64,000 bases of DNA from Rostratula benghalensis (GCA_013399305.1 VXAI01000018.1:1470215-1534214); one strand, 5' to 3'; positions 21,301-32,656 are shown, numbered from the stretch's first letter. The notes: generated by a model not told the origin, from the letters alone. Program-made: numbers and translations.

Positions 21301-24300
21301 CATATATTAACAGCGTAATATGTTAATTCACATGAGAAAATGACTGCTGATTTATTCCTTTGTTTTCTCTAAAGATATGGGAAATTTTGAATGAATTTGT
21401 TCTAAAATAATGTTTTAAAAATTATATACTCTTACAGAAGACATTCTTGTGTACTTTATACTTATTTAAAATTGAGATACTAGCAACATATCTACGTACA
21501 AACATATTTGTAGATCTTTCAGCCCTCATCAATCACTAAAAATAAAATAAGTTCTGAAATGCCTGTAACTGGGATTTGCTACCAGGACATAAAAAGACAC
21601 TACTACAGTCAGACTGGATTTCCTAAGGTGCTTTCAAAAGTATTAGCCCAATGACCTAAGTATATTTATAATGCACTATTAGCTAGAAGAAATAAGATAT
21701 ATTTAGGATATTCTGGATATTTTACGAATGTTTATGAAACCTATAGATTTAGAAGGGATCTCTCTTCCTCAGTGAAGCTTCTACCTGACATTTGTTCTTT
21801 TATTTCTTTCTGTCTAGCCAGGAAGTTGTGAGACTGATTACTGTAGTTAGAAATTTGCTACAAAGCTTAGAGATGATGAGTGAGCATGAACACAAACCTT
21901 CTATCTTGCAAAATTAATGTGCACATATGCAATATTCTTATGACTACCATTGTTGAGAGATACTAGTTTTTTAACTAAAATAAGTAAGTTTTAATTAGTT
22001 TAAATCACTTAGGGTTATAATATGGTGTGATTTAAGCGCATCTGAGAGTACGTGTGTGTGTGTGAGAGGGGTGGAAAGAGGCACCCATGGGCTTCTTGTG
22101 GTCACCCCCTAGGAAGGGACCATGGTCTGAGTGGTGACAGACTGGGGTGGTGTGTGTGTAATACCTTGGATGGGGGCTGAATGCTTGGGCAGCAGTTTCT
22201 CCTTTAACAGCCATGTGAAAATGTTAGAATATGAACAATTAGGAAAGAAACCCTAATTAAGGAGCAGGTGTACCAGTCTATATTTACCTAACATCTCCAT
22301 CTTGGATATCTAAGATAAGTTAAAACATATCTAAAGTAAGTCTTGCAATGTTCAAATTGTTCATTTTAGATAATACACTGAAAAACAATTTATATACATT
22401 GCATGATACAAAACAGATGATAATGTGTAATAAAGAGCATTACAGTTAATTAAAATAGCTGTTAGAGAAACATATCATGTGAATGGATTTTGATAAGAAT
22501 GCACCTTCCATGAAAGAGTTATGTCTGATAAAACACTTTGGCAAAATCAAATCAATTTCAAATAATTTTTGTAGACTTTACTCAAGAATGACATTTACTC
22601 TGTTTAGTTACAAAGCACAAAATTACTTTACGACAAGTCTCCAAAGAGCATTTTCTGAGAAATCTATTCTCTTTTGAGATCACTTGACTGTGCATGGTTG
22701 AACCCAGGTAGGAAGGTATGCTACGTCAGCCTAATCCCAAACACTTGTACCAATTGCACACTGCTGCCATCGACTGGCAACTAAAGCAAGGGTTAACTTT
22801 AATCTTCCTGGAAAGAACCACCAGTTTATATCTTAAATTTACCTAGGAGTTACAGGGTTGAATTTTTCTTCTCTTTCTGCTTCCTTTGACTGAATTAAAG
22901 GGTTTTCAATTGTGACTAAAATAAAACATTGATAAGGAATGTTAGAAAACTGAATATAGATACATGTAGAGAAGTGGCTTTTAAAAATTGTTGCTTTCAA
23001 AGTTGATATACGAAAGAGAAAAGATCCGTGCAGAAAATACTGCTAAATGTTTTCCTACTGAAAACCATATCTGTCCAACAGCTCACATTGTAGCCAAAGT
23101 CCCACAGGAGTCCTCAAGACACTGAATGGAAACAAAATGACGCTGAATTCTTGTGTGTGTACCCTTCCTAAAGGTCACAAATTTTATCCAAACACCCTGA
23201 TCTAGCAACCGAGGGCAGCAAAGTCAATTAGCAAGTTAAAAGTACACACAATAAATAAATACAAGGTTTTTGTTGTGTTTTTATGAACAATCTTAGTCAT
23301 ATATATAACTAGATGAAGACAGAAAAACACCAAACTACTTCAGTTTATTTTTCGTAATTTATAAGAACTGAATATAATGCAAGAATTTAGATCGATTAAC
23401 TATAGGTAAGTTCTGGGTGGCTGCATTCATTGGGTTTGTATCTGGCCTTTTTGTTGACATATTTACTGGTTTTGAATTTAAATCCTTGAAATCCTATTCC
23501 TTTCCTTTTTATATTTAACATAACTGAATGATGTTTCCAATTAGACTGTTTTCTGAGTCCTCAGAGAAAAATATAGCAAAACCACAAACACATAACACTG
23601 ATTTACTGGGGAAAAAAAAAGCACATTCAAACAGAAACATGTTAAGAATAAACTCTGGCTTACCACAGTCACCAACTCTAAAGCTTTCTGAAAGTGATCT
23701 AATATATTCTTCTCTGCCCCAAGGATTCACATTTATAAAATAAGTTGGTGAATCTCGAATAGTAAAATTGAAAGTGTATCTTTCAGACCCAATGTCTGCA
23801 AAAATAAAGAGCACTATTACAATTCATTAGCACAGCTTGGTTTCAATCTAGAATAGGAGTATAAAAACCTATTATTTCGATGCTTTCTTAGTTTTTGTCA
23901 TCAATTTACTACCCGCAATCCGGTGAGTACCACTAGAGGTCGGCAGACTGTTCAGTAAACACGCTGGTGTTCATGAAGAGGGGTGGCTACAGCTCCAGCA
24001 GTAGCTGTACCTGTACCATCCCATCTATATATCTCTTAACTTTAGGCAGCCCCATATGAATTTACAGCTCCAATTCAAGAGAAATAACAGAACGGTACGA
24101 TGCTACATTTGAGGCATGGGCAAACACATAAACGGCTAATGCATGAAGCAATGCTATGAATGAGTGTACGTACTAGCCCAAATTTTGTGGTAGGTAATCA
24201 CAGAATCACAGACTATCAGGGATTGGAAGGGACCTTGAAAGCTCATCCAGTCCAGTCCCCTGCTGAGCAGGAACACCCAGATCAGGTCACACAGGAATGT

Positions 24301-27300
24301 GTCCAGGTGTGTTTTGAATGTCTCCAGAGAAGGAGACTCCACCACCTCTCTGGGCAGCTCGTTCCAGTATTCCATCACCCTCACTGTGAAGAAGTTTTTT
24401 TTCTCATATTTAAGTGGAAACTCCTATGTTCCAGCTTGCACCCATTGACCCTTGGCCTGTCACTGAGAAGAGCCTGGCTCCATCCTCCTGACACTCACCC
24501 TTTCCAGATTTATAAACATTCATGAGGTCACCCCTCAGTCTCCTCTTCTCCAAGCTCAAGAGACCCAGCTCCCTCAGCCTTTCCTTGTATGGGAGATGCT
24601 CCACTCCCTTCATCATCTTTGTGGCTCTAGGTAAGCTGTCTTTAGATGGCTGTGCCCGTGTACAAGACCACTGTGATGATACACAAGGCTGCAGCTCACA
24701 GGCAGTGTCACTGTCCAGGTAGTACCAAGGGGTTTAACAGCATAAAACAAAGTGTCTCCAGCTCTATGGAAAGTTAATGGTCAAGAGGCTATCACGTCTC
24801 AGAAATGCTGTACTCCCTTTTCCTTTACAGCTAATTAATAAAGCTTTCAGTGACATAGCATTATGCAATGTTATTTTCAAATTGTAAGTGAAAAGTGTAT
24901 AGTGATCAGCGTACAGCAAGCATAATCCCACTGGAGTTCCACAGAGGCATAAATAGGAACACCACATTTTCAGACTATGTAGAACTGCTTCTGGTGACGG
25001 TGATGGCTTCCTTTAAATATTCACCAGTGGAGCAGCTCAGCATGATGCCAATGCCAAGGCATCTCCCTGACAGTTCTAAGAGAGAATGAATAGGAAGGGA
25101 CCAGAACCAATTCCTGCAGTATTTACATAATAGTAAGTTCATATCGGTACCATCTTCTTCAGACCCTGAAACACTTTCCAACCAAATTCTAATTGATAAG
25201 GTTTAGCCAAACTAATGCTGCTCTTATCTCAATTCTCAAGCATGCACTTTTTTTTTTTTTTACACATTTTGTTCTATACATTTCACACTAAGAATTCTGT
25301 TTATCGTTCAAATATTGATTTCAGACCTATATGACAAATTGTACCGTATAAGAAAATGCAGTAAAAATAGCTAAAAGGGACTGTACTTTTTCTGTCTGGA
25401 AAGCTTCTGACATCTGTTTTCCCAATAACCACACCGATTACATTCTAAAAAATAAAGAGATTATAGAATACAAGTATTAAACACAGATGTACAGGATGAT
25501 TTAGATTTCATGGACTTGTACTCTATTGATGATAATAAACATATTTCTGACTGGTAGTCATTTTAATCTATTTATTCCGTAGTACCATATGAACTAAGGA
25601 CTAAACCATAAACATATAATTTTACTTAAAAAAAAAGTAACTAATAAAAATATTAAAGGAAATACATCTGTTTCTGCTTCTGAAGACAATGGGAGGACAA
25701 AAGTTCACCCCAAACATTCACAATTTTGGCTGTTATACAGCAATCTCTCCTCAGGTAGGCAGCAATATTGTTATTTCACGCTCTCTACACAGGTCTCAGA
25801 TCCCTTTAAATGCACCATGAAAACTGCAGGCAGGATTTATTTTACAGTTAAGCATCCAAGGTTTCCCCTGCTGTCAGCACCAAGATATACACATGTACCT
25901 CTAGAGGAAGGACCATTTATCCTACCCTCATCTAAGCAACGTAAATTTCTACAGGTGCCTCTTCCTTGCTGCCTGTCTCTCAACCAACTGCAAAGGGGCA
26001 GTGAACTTTTTAGATGATTCAAAACAAAATTTATCTTATTCCGCTTCACTAAGCCTTCATTTATTACACAAAAGTAGCCCAGTCTGAGTTGTCAAGCACA
26101 ACTACTAGGAGCAAACACACAGAGTAAGATATACATATGTATAAAAATTATAGCTATTAATAAAATATAGTTGTGTGGTAGTGTTTTGGGGTTTGTTTGC
26201 TTGTTCTTTTAAAATGGCCCTCTTCAGTGTTAGAGAAGAGTTATGCAGGGCTAGTTTAGGGGAATTTAAGAGGTAGGCAATGAAAGCTGGTATGGTGACA
26301 AGGATCTGAAGGAGGGACTGACACTGAAATACTGCAAGGGTCCTTCAAAACACAGAGTGTCCCACATCCCTTCCACTTCATGTGTGCCCTTACTCAAACT
26401 ACTACCTGATCATCTGATTCAAGCAGGGGAACCCCAGCAGGCAGCAGCAATGGGCAACATCACAATTTTAGAATCAACACAGGCTGCATTTTGCATCCAT
26501 TCACAGAGCAGCACAGCCAGACTGACTTCCCTGCAACAATACTGATGTGCTCAAAAATTAGATCTCCTGTTCCCACTTTCCCTTGAATCACTAGATGGAG
26601 CAAGGTAACTGTCTTATCCTACACTGGTGGAAACAAATTAATTGAGAGGGTGTATGTGTACAACACTGCAACGTTCTGCTTCTTCCAGTCTTTCTAACAG
26701 AATGTTTTCTAAGTGTCCTCAACATGTACTAATTTGGATTAGGATTTTGTTCTATATTTGGCTTTGTTTCTTAAAAAACAAATATTTCAATTAAATCAGA
26801 GTACAAAATGCCCTGTATCTCACCACCAGTCAGAAGAATTGACATTAAGGATGACTCTACACATGAATTAAGCTGGTGTAAATCTGCACTTTCCAAAAGA
26901 GATCTCCCCTGTCCCTGCTGTGAATATATTCACCCCTCTCATAAGAGCACTAAGCCTGCACAGCAAGCTGGCAGAAGGAAGTGATCTGGCTGGAAACTAT
27001 TTTGGAAGGGGGTGGGGGGAGAAAGAGAATAGAAAAACTTCCATTTCCTTGATCAGCTTATTGTGGAACTACACAAGCACTAGTTTCACCACAAGAGGAG
27101 GAGCGGAACACGCCTGCAATGAGGAAGCAGCCCGTACTGCCTTTTTTGGCAGAGCATTGCTTAAAGCCACTCAAGCAAATCACGAGACTTCAGTTTTAAC
27201 ACACTGCAAGTTTCTTAGACTTTGATCTATTTCACTGTTAAAGAATAAACTGCAAAGTTTAAAAAAAAAAAAAAAAGATATTTTCATACTTTGAATGATG

Positions 27301-29007
27301 CATGCTCAACTTTTTTAATGTCCTAAACACACACTGATTGTTCTATCACTAAATACTAGCAAATTATTTTTTTATAAAAATACTTTTTTTACTATGTGTT
27401 GCTAATTGCAATAGTCCAGCTTAGTTTTATTTGTAAAATAAAAGCTTTTCACTGAGTTATTGGATCACTATTTAAAAGTAACTGTGAATGATAGATTAAA
27501 TTAATTTTGCTGGAGACTAGGAGTTCGTAAAAGCTGGAGAGAACATAGAACACCACTGTGAGAGCATATAAAATTCCTTCTACTAGTTCATCCTTTTTCT
27601 TAGAATCATAGAAACACAAGGTTGGAAAGGACCTACAAGAGCATTTAGTCCAACCCATCCTCCTGTCACCAATACTACCCACTAAGCTACTAAATCACGT
27701 CTTGTAGCACCTCATCCAGACACCAAAGGTTTCTGATTTCTGAGATTTCTCTTTGTTTAAAATAAACGAGAAAAAAAAGGGCTAAATTGTGCCCCCTCCC
27801 CAAATAAAAAAGTTGCAAGAACAGGAAAACTCCTTGTTTTCACCCTCTTCACAAGCATCAGGACTTGTCTGGGGCATACAGCTCCGCTTTACACGGCATG
27901 GGGAGTCAGGGCTGTTGCACCACACCACAGCCCGCAGTGCATCCATGTGGAAACACTGCCGCGCTGTTGTTCTCTGTTCTCCAGGCTCCAGCTCCCAGCA
28001 GCACGGACCACTGGGAAGACACATCATCACTGGTTGGGCTACACAGTGAAGAAGTGGAAATAGTGCAACAGAGAGCAACGCAGCCTTCTCCCTCCTGTGT
28101 TAAAACATCATCTTGGAGAGCAAAGAATGAAAAACTGTGCTTTCCCAGACTTCACATTTTTTATTCAATCATCTAAACCCCAAAAGATTAAAATACTGAG
28201 TTTTACAGCGCACTCTCTTGCTCAGCTCCTCCTCCAGTGGTGATGGTCCTCACTCATATCAGGACAATAACAGCAAAAAAAACCCCATACTCAAATATGT
28301 GTATGCATCTACCAACTACAAATCTCTGCTGTTTATTTTTCAGTTCCTCCAGCTCTCCTGTACTCCCACAAGCAAAATTTTGAGCTCCTTCCAAACTGAC
28401 AACCGCATAACCTGCTTTTTTGTTCTAAAGAAACAGAAAAGATCTTATCTGACATGCAATTGTGAGATTTTTGTCCAGTTAAAACACCCTACCATTCAAC
28501 GAGAGTTTTGTTTCAATATTTAGCTTAGAGAGATGGGGCACACAAGTGAAGGCTGCAGGATTGGGCTCTGCGTTCATAGCTTGTAGTGAAAGACTATTGT
28601 ATGTTACAGATGTATTGTGCCTACATAATGCTGACTCTGTACATGTCTTTACTAATTCAGCATCTATTTAAAACACCACAAAGAAGCTTCTGATACTTTC
28701 AGACACCAAATTGTCCAGTCAATATCTACAGTTGTGGTATCCACATGCTATGGACAACAACAGCATCAATTTTCATTTTGCTGGTTTATACACAAAGAAG
28801 GTAAGGTCCTTTTTATCTAACAATTATACTAATGCTATTAGTATCTAAATACACATCAATTACATAATTTTGCAGTAATATAATACAGTCATATACAATT
28901 TCATTTGAGAACAAAAGTACTATGTCTATGAGACTTACAGGACGAGCAAGACTTGGATGCAGATCTGAAAGTGCAACAAAGTCCCGTGTTGAGCTAGAAT
29001 AAGCCAT
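15266..29007 (-). CDS. MEIOB: meiosis-specific OB-fold protein MEIOB, complete
   Basis: MEIOB is an RPA1-related single-stranded-DNA-binding protein with reported 3'-5' exonuclease activity. It acts with SPATA22 and RPA on meiotic recombination intermediates in the germ-cell nucleus. Thirteen coding exons on the minus strand: 28939-29007, 25387-25444, 23664-23795, 22843-22915, 21059-21254, 20419-20519, 18719-18771, 18531-18626, 18053-18154, 17392-17545, 16835-17018, 16274-16360, 15266-15394. They total 1434 bases and stay in phase, giving 477 residues; the human long form is 471. The family layout is three OB folds, roughly residues 25-165, 170-300 and 320-470. The third carries a zinc-ribbon-like C345-x2-C348 and C359-x2-C362. 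No frameshift or stop was seen. The 5'UTR is split by an intron just before the ATG. Confidence 0.95.
16274..16360 (-). CDS. MEIOB: MEIOB coding exon 12
   Basis: Exactly 29 codons in phase 0, [20 protein letters not shown] then LERSKIYFK. Donor AAA|GTTAGT is weaker than the other donors. Reading on gives three codons and TAA (16264-16262), so intron retention would make a shorter protein. Acceptor ATTAACAG|GTCCAC. Confidence 0.9.
16835..17018 (-). CDS. MEIOB: MEIOB coding exon 11 (zinc-ribbon-like)
   Basis: It encodes (C)[17 protein letters not shown], a pair of CxxC knuckles (C345/C348 and C359/C362), followed by [15 protein letters not shown] and AEEALGCT. In RPA1-like proteins such a ribbon stabilises the third OB fold; zinc binding in MEIOB itself is inferred. 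Acceptor GTTTCAG|TTCAAT, donor ACA|GTAAGT. Confidence 0.93.
17392..17545 (-). CDS. MEIOB: MEIOB coding exon 10
   Basis: It encodes (L)[18 protein letters not shown] through [11 protein letters not shown], up to residue 344 plus two bases of C345. It starts the C-terminal OB fold. Acceptor CTTTTAG|TGGAG, donor GATG|GTAAGC. Confidence 0.92.
18053..18154 (-). CDS. MEIOB: MEIOB coding exon 9
   Basis: It encodes the linker between OB folds, (E)[18 protein letters not shown] through EEQSKDSVN. The acceptor TTTTCAAG|AAACAG was chosen because it keeps the human length at this point. In-frame alternative AGs lie 6 and 9 bases further into the exon. Donor AATT|GTAAGC. Confidence 0.83.
18531..18626 (-). 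CDS. MEIOB: MEIOB coding exon 8
   Basis: A 96-base exon, peptide (V)[18 protein letters not shown] followed by [13 protein letters not shown]. Acceptor GCACACAG|TAATAT, donor CCAG|GTAAGA. Confidence 0.92.
18719..18771 (-). CDS. MEIOB: MEIOB coding exon 7
   Basis: A 53-base exon, peptide (C)[17 protein letters not shown], matching the conserved CWDNESI segment. Acceptor AAATTTAG|TTGGG after a long T/A tract, donor ACAG|GTATAA. Confidence 0.92.
20419..20519 (-). CDS. MEIOB: MEIOB coding exon 6
   Basis: It encodes residues 177-209 plus two bases, [20 protein letters not shown] through [12 protein letters not shown]. It is part of the DNA-binding OB fold. Acceptor TTCTTAAAG|GTTGGG, donor TATG|GTAAAA. 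Confidence 0.92.
21059..21254 (-). CDS. MEIOB: MEIOB coding exon 5
   Basis: The longest exon (196 bases), up to residue 176. It reads [18 protein letters not shown], then [20 protein letters not shown] and ends [11 protein letters not shown]. It links the first OB fold to the second. Acceptor ATTATTTAG|TTGC, donor TCA|GTAAGT. Confidence 0.93.
22052..22065. repeat. GT microsatellite
   Basis: Short (GT)n run, GTGTGTGTGTGTGTGAG, in a MEIOB intron. Confidence 0.7.
22843..22915 (-). CDS. MEIOB: MEIOB coding exon 4
   Basis: A 73-base exon, peptide (V)[18 protein letters not shown] ending NPVTP. The first and last codons are shared with the neighbouring exons. Acceptor TATTTTAG|TCACAA, donor CTAG|GTAAAT. 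Confidence 0.9.
23664..23795 (-). CDS. MEIOB: MEIOB coding exon 3
   Basis: It encodes residues 43-86 plus one base, starting (N)[16 protein letters not shown] and ending SFRVGDC. Acceptor TTTGCAG|ACATTG, donor TGTG|GTAAGC. Confidence 0.93.
24198..24629 (-). mobile_element. CR1 LINE, 3' part of ORF2 and 3'UTR
   Basis: About 430 bases of a 5'-truncated CR1 on the minus strand in MEIOB intron 2. Minus-strand translation gives the typical ORF2 tail peptides [20 protein letters not shown] and [19 protein letters not shown], in two frames, so the copy is broken. It ends at low coordinates in TGATTCTGTGATTA, the CR1 3' repeat. It is the longest transposon remnant in the window. Confidence 0.93.
25387..25444 (-). 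CDS. MEIOB: MEIOB coding exon 2 (58 bases)
   Basis: A very short exon for residues 24-42 plus one base, [19 protein letters not shown], matching the conserved N-terminal strand segment of the family. Acceptor TTTTTTAG|AATGTA, donor AAAA|GTACAG. Its phase joins exons 1 and 3 exactly. Confidence 0.9.
27261..27276. repeat. A16 homopolymer
   Basis: Sixteen A after AAAGTTT, in MEIOB intron 1. Confidence 0.8.
27602..27724 (-). mobile_element. CR1-like LINE fragment
   Basis: The plus strand reads AGAATCATAGAAACACAAGG, then TTGGAAAGGACCTACAAGAG and CAACCCATCCTCCTGTCACC, ending near CACCTCATCCAGACACC. This is the general layout of avian CR1 3'UTRs in reverse complement, but a different subfamily from the copies at 6024 and 24198. 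Confidence 0.75.
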
Positions 29008-29014
29008 TCTTTAC
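28939..29014 (-). CDS. MEIOB: MEIOB coding exon 1
   Basis: ATG is at 29007-29005 in the context AAGAATGG (A at -3, G at +4). It encodes 23 residues starting [20 protein letters not shown]. Seven bases of 5'UTR follow a good acceptor, CTCAAGTTACAG|GTAAAGA, so a non-coding exon must lie upstream. Donor CCT|GTAAGT. Confidence 0.88.
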
Positions 29015-30309
29015 CTGTAACTTGAGAAAGCTAATTTAGATTTTTTTTAATCTGAACAAATCACTGAAAACTATTAATGATGAGAATAAGTTATTTTTTA
29101 ACACAAATGGTTTGACCTAAATAGCATCTGTTTTCAATAAAAAGAATTTCAAGCTATCTGAAGTAGACAATTCTTTATTGCTTGTATTTGGCGATATAAG
29201 TTATGAATTTTACTATAACTTCTCTAACCTATGCTTCTCAAATAAAAGTTTGTAACTTTTGTTTACTTATTCAGCATTAAATTACTCCATTAGCACCAGC
29301 CTCTGAGAAGTATTTACCTTCCTTCTCTCTGGAAAGTCCAGCTGAATTTAATAAGGCAGCTCATGTATAAAAGGCCATTTAGATGGGAGGAAAGAAAAGC
29401 ATTGGGTTGCAAACCACCTTAATTGACTTTTTGGACTTAATATTATTAAATGACTTTAAAATGTGAGTTCAATCCTTCCTCAAAGTAGAAAAGTTTTGAA
29501 TTTATTCAAATAATTTTTTTAAAAATTGGTTACTTTTGGGCTGCCAAGATAGCATTACTGCCAGTCCCTGTGAGCTACTGTGCACTCAGGTCCTCTCTAT
29601 TGATGCCAAAGTCAGGCCATGCACACTTTATTACGTGTCTGAATACCTCTTATTATTTCATGGGTATCCTCAGAGACATTACTGGTATTTAGCAAACAGT
29701 TATCAGATCCTATTTTTTTCCTAAAAGGAGCCATCATGTTGTCCAAATTTTAATAACCTTTAATATGAGAGAAGCAACAACTTTTTCAGAAGAGGCCTGT
29801 TCAGACTTTATAACAAAAGTCCTGAATGGCTTTCATAATCTTTATACCTGGCACTTTGTGTGAGAATTGTTAACTATTTCATTGGGCATAGTAGAATCAT
29901 CTGTTGAACACACTAGAAAAGACAACCTACACTTCAAAAATGTAAGCATTTATCTGGGAATAAAGTGATTTCTCTAGAAGAGCATTCTAAAATAAACTCT
30001 CACAGAAAGACATCCCAAATTTGCCTTACAAAAACCTCTTGAACAATGGAGCCCGCAAACCTATTCCCATCCCATTATATGGAAGAATTCACGTTCACTT
30101 ATGTAGCAAAGTCACCTCAACTATCCCTCCAAGACCCATTAATATCCTGGCCTCAAAAGGAGTGAAATATTGTTAAATGACATACCTCACACCACAGCCG
30201 AATCAGGTTAGAGCACTGGGAACACGTGTAACGAAGGAAGATTATTAGAGACAATTTAGGACTTAAAACGCTACAGGCCCTGACAGGGGAAGCTGCAGCG
30301 TGCACTTAC
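29015..30309. other. probable MEIOB 5'UTR intron
   Basis: AT-rich sequence between the acceptor before MEIOB exon 1 and the strong minus-strand donor at 30309. If that donor is used, this is the first intron. No other content recognised. Confidence 0.4.
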
Positions 30310-30400
30310 CCCTCAGAAGCAGGGGCTGAGCTCCTGAGGCAGCTGAGGGAACCTTCACCACCGCCCAGGATCAGACCTTCTTCTGAGAGAAAAAACATGA
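30310..30400 (-). other. MEIOB: candidate non-coding first exon of MEIOB
   Basis: On the minus strand the sequence CTGCTTCTGAGGG is followed by GTAAGTGCA (30309-30301), a near-perfect donor. It lies 1.3 kb upstream of the acceptor that precedes the MEIOB ATG exon. The upper limit is arbitrary because no transcription start is visible. This is inference; the donor could be unused. Confidence 0.35.
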
Positions 30401-30520
30401 TGGAAATCACAATAAATAAAAGTATGAAACCTTTGGCACCACCACCCAATCCCAAACCACTGTCTGGTGCCAGACAAGCTAGCACCCCTAAAGCCAGGCC
30501 TAGCTCTACGCTGCAAAGAG

Positions 30521-30539
30521 TTTTTTTTTTTTTTTTTTT
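30521..30539. repeat. T19 homopolymer
   Basis: Nineteen T between CTGCAAAGAG and CTTGTGTGG, close to the presumed MEIOB promoter. Confidence 0.85.
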
Positions 30540-30649
30540 CTTGTGTGGGCCCATCGTTATCCTAATTTCTTTCCCTGCCCAAACTCAAGCAACACATGGC
30601 AGCCATCCCACACATCCCCGCTTGGAGGCTGGGCAGGCAGGAGCCCTTA

Positions 30650-30770
30650 CCACAGCCAACTGGCGTCAGGGGAGACAGAGCAGCGGGGACAGGAGTGCCC
30701 TGAATGGAAGCAGTGAGGTGTTTGGGACAGGGAGAGAAAATGGCAGTGAGCGCTGTGGGCGGGAAAGGGG
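30650..30770 (-). promoter_or_regulatory. candidate MEIOB promoter with MYB- and E2F-like sites
   Basis: Within 120 bases there is CAACTG in GCCAACTGGCGTCA (MYB consensus YAACKG beside a half CRE, about 30656-30669) and GGCGGGAAA at 30758-30766 (E2F consensus). The patch is GC-richer than the MEIOB introns. Its position upstream of the candidate first exon makes it the best promoter guess. Motif matches of this length occur by chance, so confidence is low. Confidence 0.3.
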
Positions 30771-31424
30771 CTCCGTGCCCTCTCCCTGTGAGTGACCCTC
30801 ATTCAAGGGCCAGGATGTGCCTGAGAGTGGCAAGGACTCCTTGCCCAGTGGGCACAGGCCACAGCCCTGGGGCTCCCAAAGAAAACTCACCATAAATTCA
30901 GAGTCTTGGGGCTCTCGTGTACCTGAGGACAGGTGCTCAGCCCAGAGGGATGAGCTCAGAGCATGGCACCATCAGCTTCAGTTTCAGTCAGCGAGCCCCG
31001 CATCAGCTCCAGAGGGTTCATAGCTTGGGTTTCACTTTGTGTGAGTCCTCTGATCTATGGGGCTTTCCCAAGTCCCCCACCATCACCGCCCCACCACTCC
31101 CTCTGGGGCAGCAGCTTCACCCCAACATACGCCAGGTTTCCCAGGAAGGTTGTTAATTTAAACCACCTGATGGCATCTTTTGCTTACTGTTCTAACAAAA
31201 TTTCTGTATTTTCTTACAGTGCTACTTCTTACAGTGGAAGATTTTCTTCTTAACCAAATGCATTCAGCACAATCAATAACAGGTCTAAAGTCCCTGGACT
31301 CAAAGCTTGACAAAGCACCAGCCCTGGAGTCCAAAGTCAGGATTATTTTGCTACATTTACAAATGCATAACACACCAGCAAGACAAAGCAAATTTCAGAA
31401 AGGACTGGAGTAACCATCCTCCAA

Positions 31425-31495
31425 GGTTGGTTTTTTGGGGTTTTTGGGTTGTTTTGGGGTTTTTTGTTTGTTTGGGGGTTTTTTTGTGGTGGTAG
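31425..31495 (+). repeat. G/T-rich block with G-quadruplex potential
   Basis: About 70 bases made only of T runs and G runs, with G blocks GGGG, GGG, GGGG and GGGGG separated by short T-rich loops. The plus strand could form a quadruplex. It is low complexity, not a true telomeric TTAGGG array. Confidence 0.75.
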
Positions 31496-32656
31496 CTCTA
31501 AGGAAAAAAAAATGCAGCCTGTATTTCAGAAATGAATGAAAATTTATGGTTTCAGATATTATTTGTATTGATTTGTACACAGAATTCCTGGGTTTTCACT
31601 CCATGGAGAAGACTGGAATGAGCCATTTTGTCCATTTATATTGCATATAAAATTATTTTTTATAAAATCGATACACTTCACTTCTGTATCATAAAAAATT
31701 TTCTTCTTGATGAGTAATTTTATGGCTTCAAGGTCACAGCTATTGAAGTTTTTAGTGTAGCCTGACAAATTCTCTGTGTTGACTCTATATTACAGGATCT
31801 TTCATTTCTTCAATTAAACAGCTGAAAATGGATACCACCTGTGCTCTCATATTTATTGTGTCACTAAAGTCCATGATAATTACACTGTGCTGATGACAAA
31901 CGGCATGGCAGAGAACTGACAGCCTGGGTGGGTTGGTGGGGGTTTTTTTAGGTCACCTTTTACACAGCATGATTCATGAATCTAACTTTGTTCCATAGGT
32001 TTAAAGTGGCCAGTTAACAGAATGAAGCACATTTTTTATTAGTCCTGTTGTTTTAATTATCTCAAGCTAATGAACAAGCAGAAGATAACAAACATGGTGA
32101 TGGGATCCTAATCTAACAGGAAGGAGAACTTGTAGAGTAGCTGGAAAATGCTGGCAAAGGTTGAGGTCTCATTCTTACCACCATGACTGCAAGCTAAACC
32201 AGGGAAAAAAAACCCCTACAAAATTATATCTGGGGGTCTCCATTGCTGCAGAGGGTAATAAAAGCAGTATCACAGAGCATGGGATTGCAGGTGTTGAGCT
32301 TGTCTAGTATCTCAGCAAGGTTTTGGTGGGGCATAAACTCCTGCTTAAATGGAGCCTCTCTGAACCAAGTGGGATCCTGTGCTGCTGTCTAGCCCAGTCA
32401 CTACTTTTATTAGGTTTTGTTCAAGTTGATCTGCTTTTCTCCCACCATCACAAAGGGCAGGTGAAACCTGACGCTGGCAGCGTCCCCAACCCAGGGCCAC
32501 AAGCTTTGTTTCGTTTCAAAGCCACCAGAACAAGGATACTGTTGTACACTGCTCCTCACTGTCCCCGTAGCCTCAGCAGACGTCTAATGATCGGGTGGTT
32601 TTGCTTTGTGGCTTAGTTCCACTCCCATTTTCAATGCACCTACATTTTGGGAAAAG

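Larger units (their letters stand above)
17546..23663. other. MEIOB introns between exons 3 and 10
   Basis: AT-rich introns of varied length. A GT microsatellite lies in this span (see 22052). The 118-codon open frame at 19510-19866 has no recognisable domain and is not called. No transposon body was recognised. Confidence 0.6.
25445..28938. other. MEIOB intron 1
   Basis: A 3.5-kb intron with a CR1-like fragment at 27602-27724 and an A16 run at 27261-27276. No further coding exon was found. Confidence 0.65.

Noticed and set aside
31425..31495. Interstitial telomere repeat
   Set aside because: G and T runs vary in length and lack the A of TTAGGG, so it is G/T low complexity.
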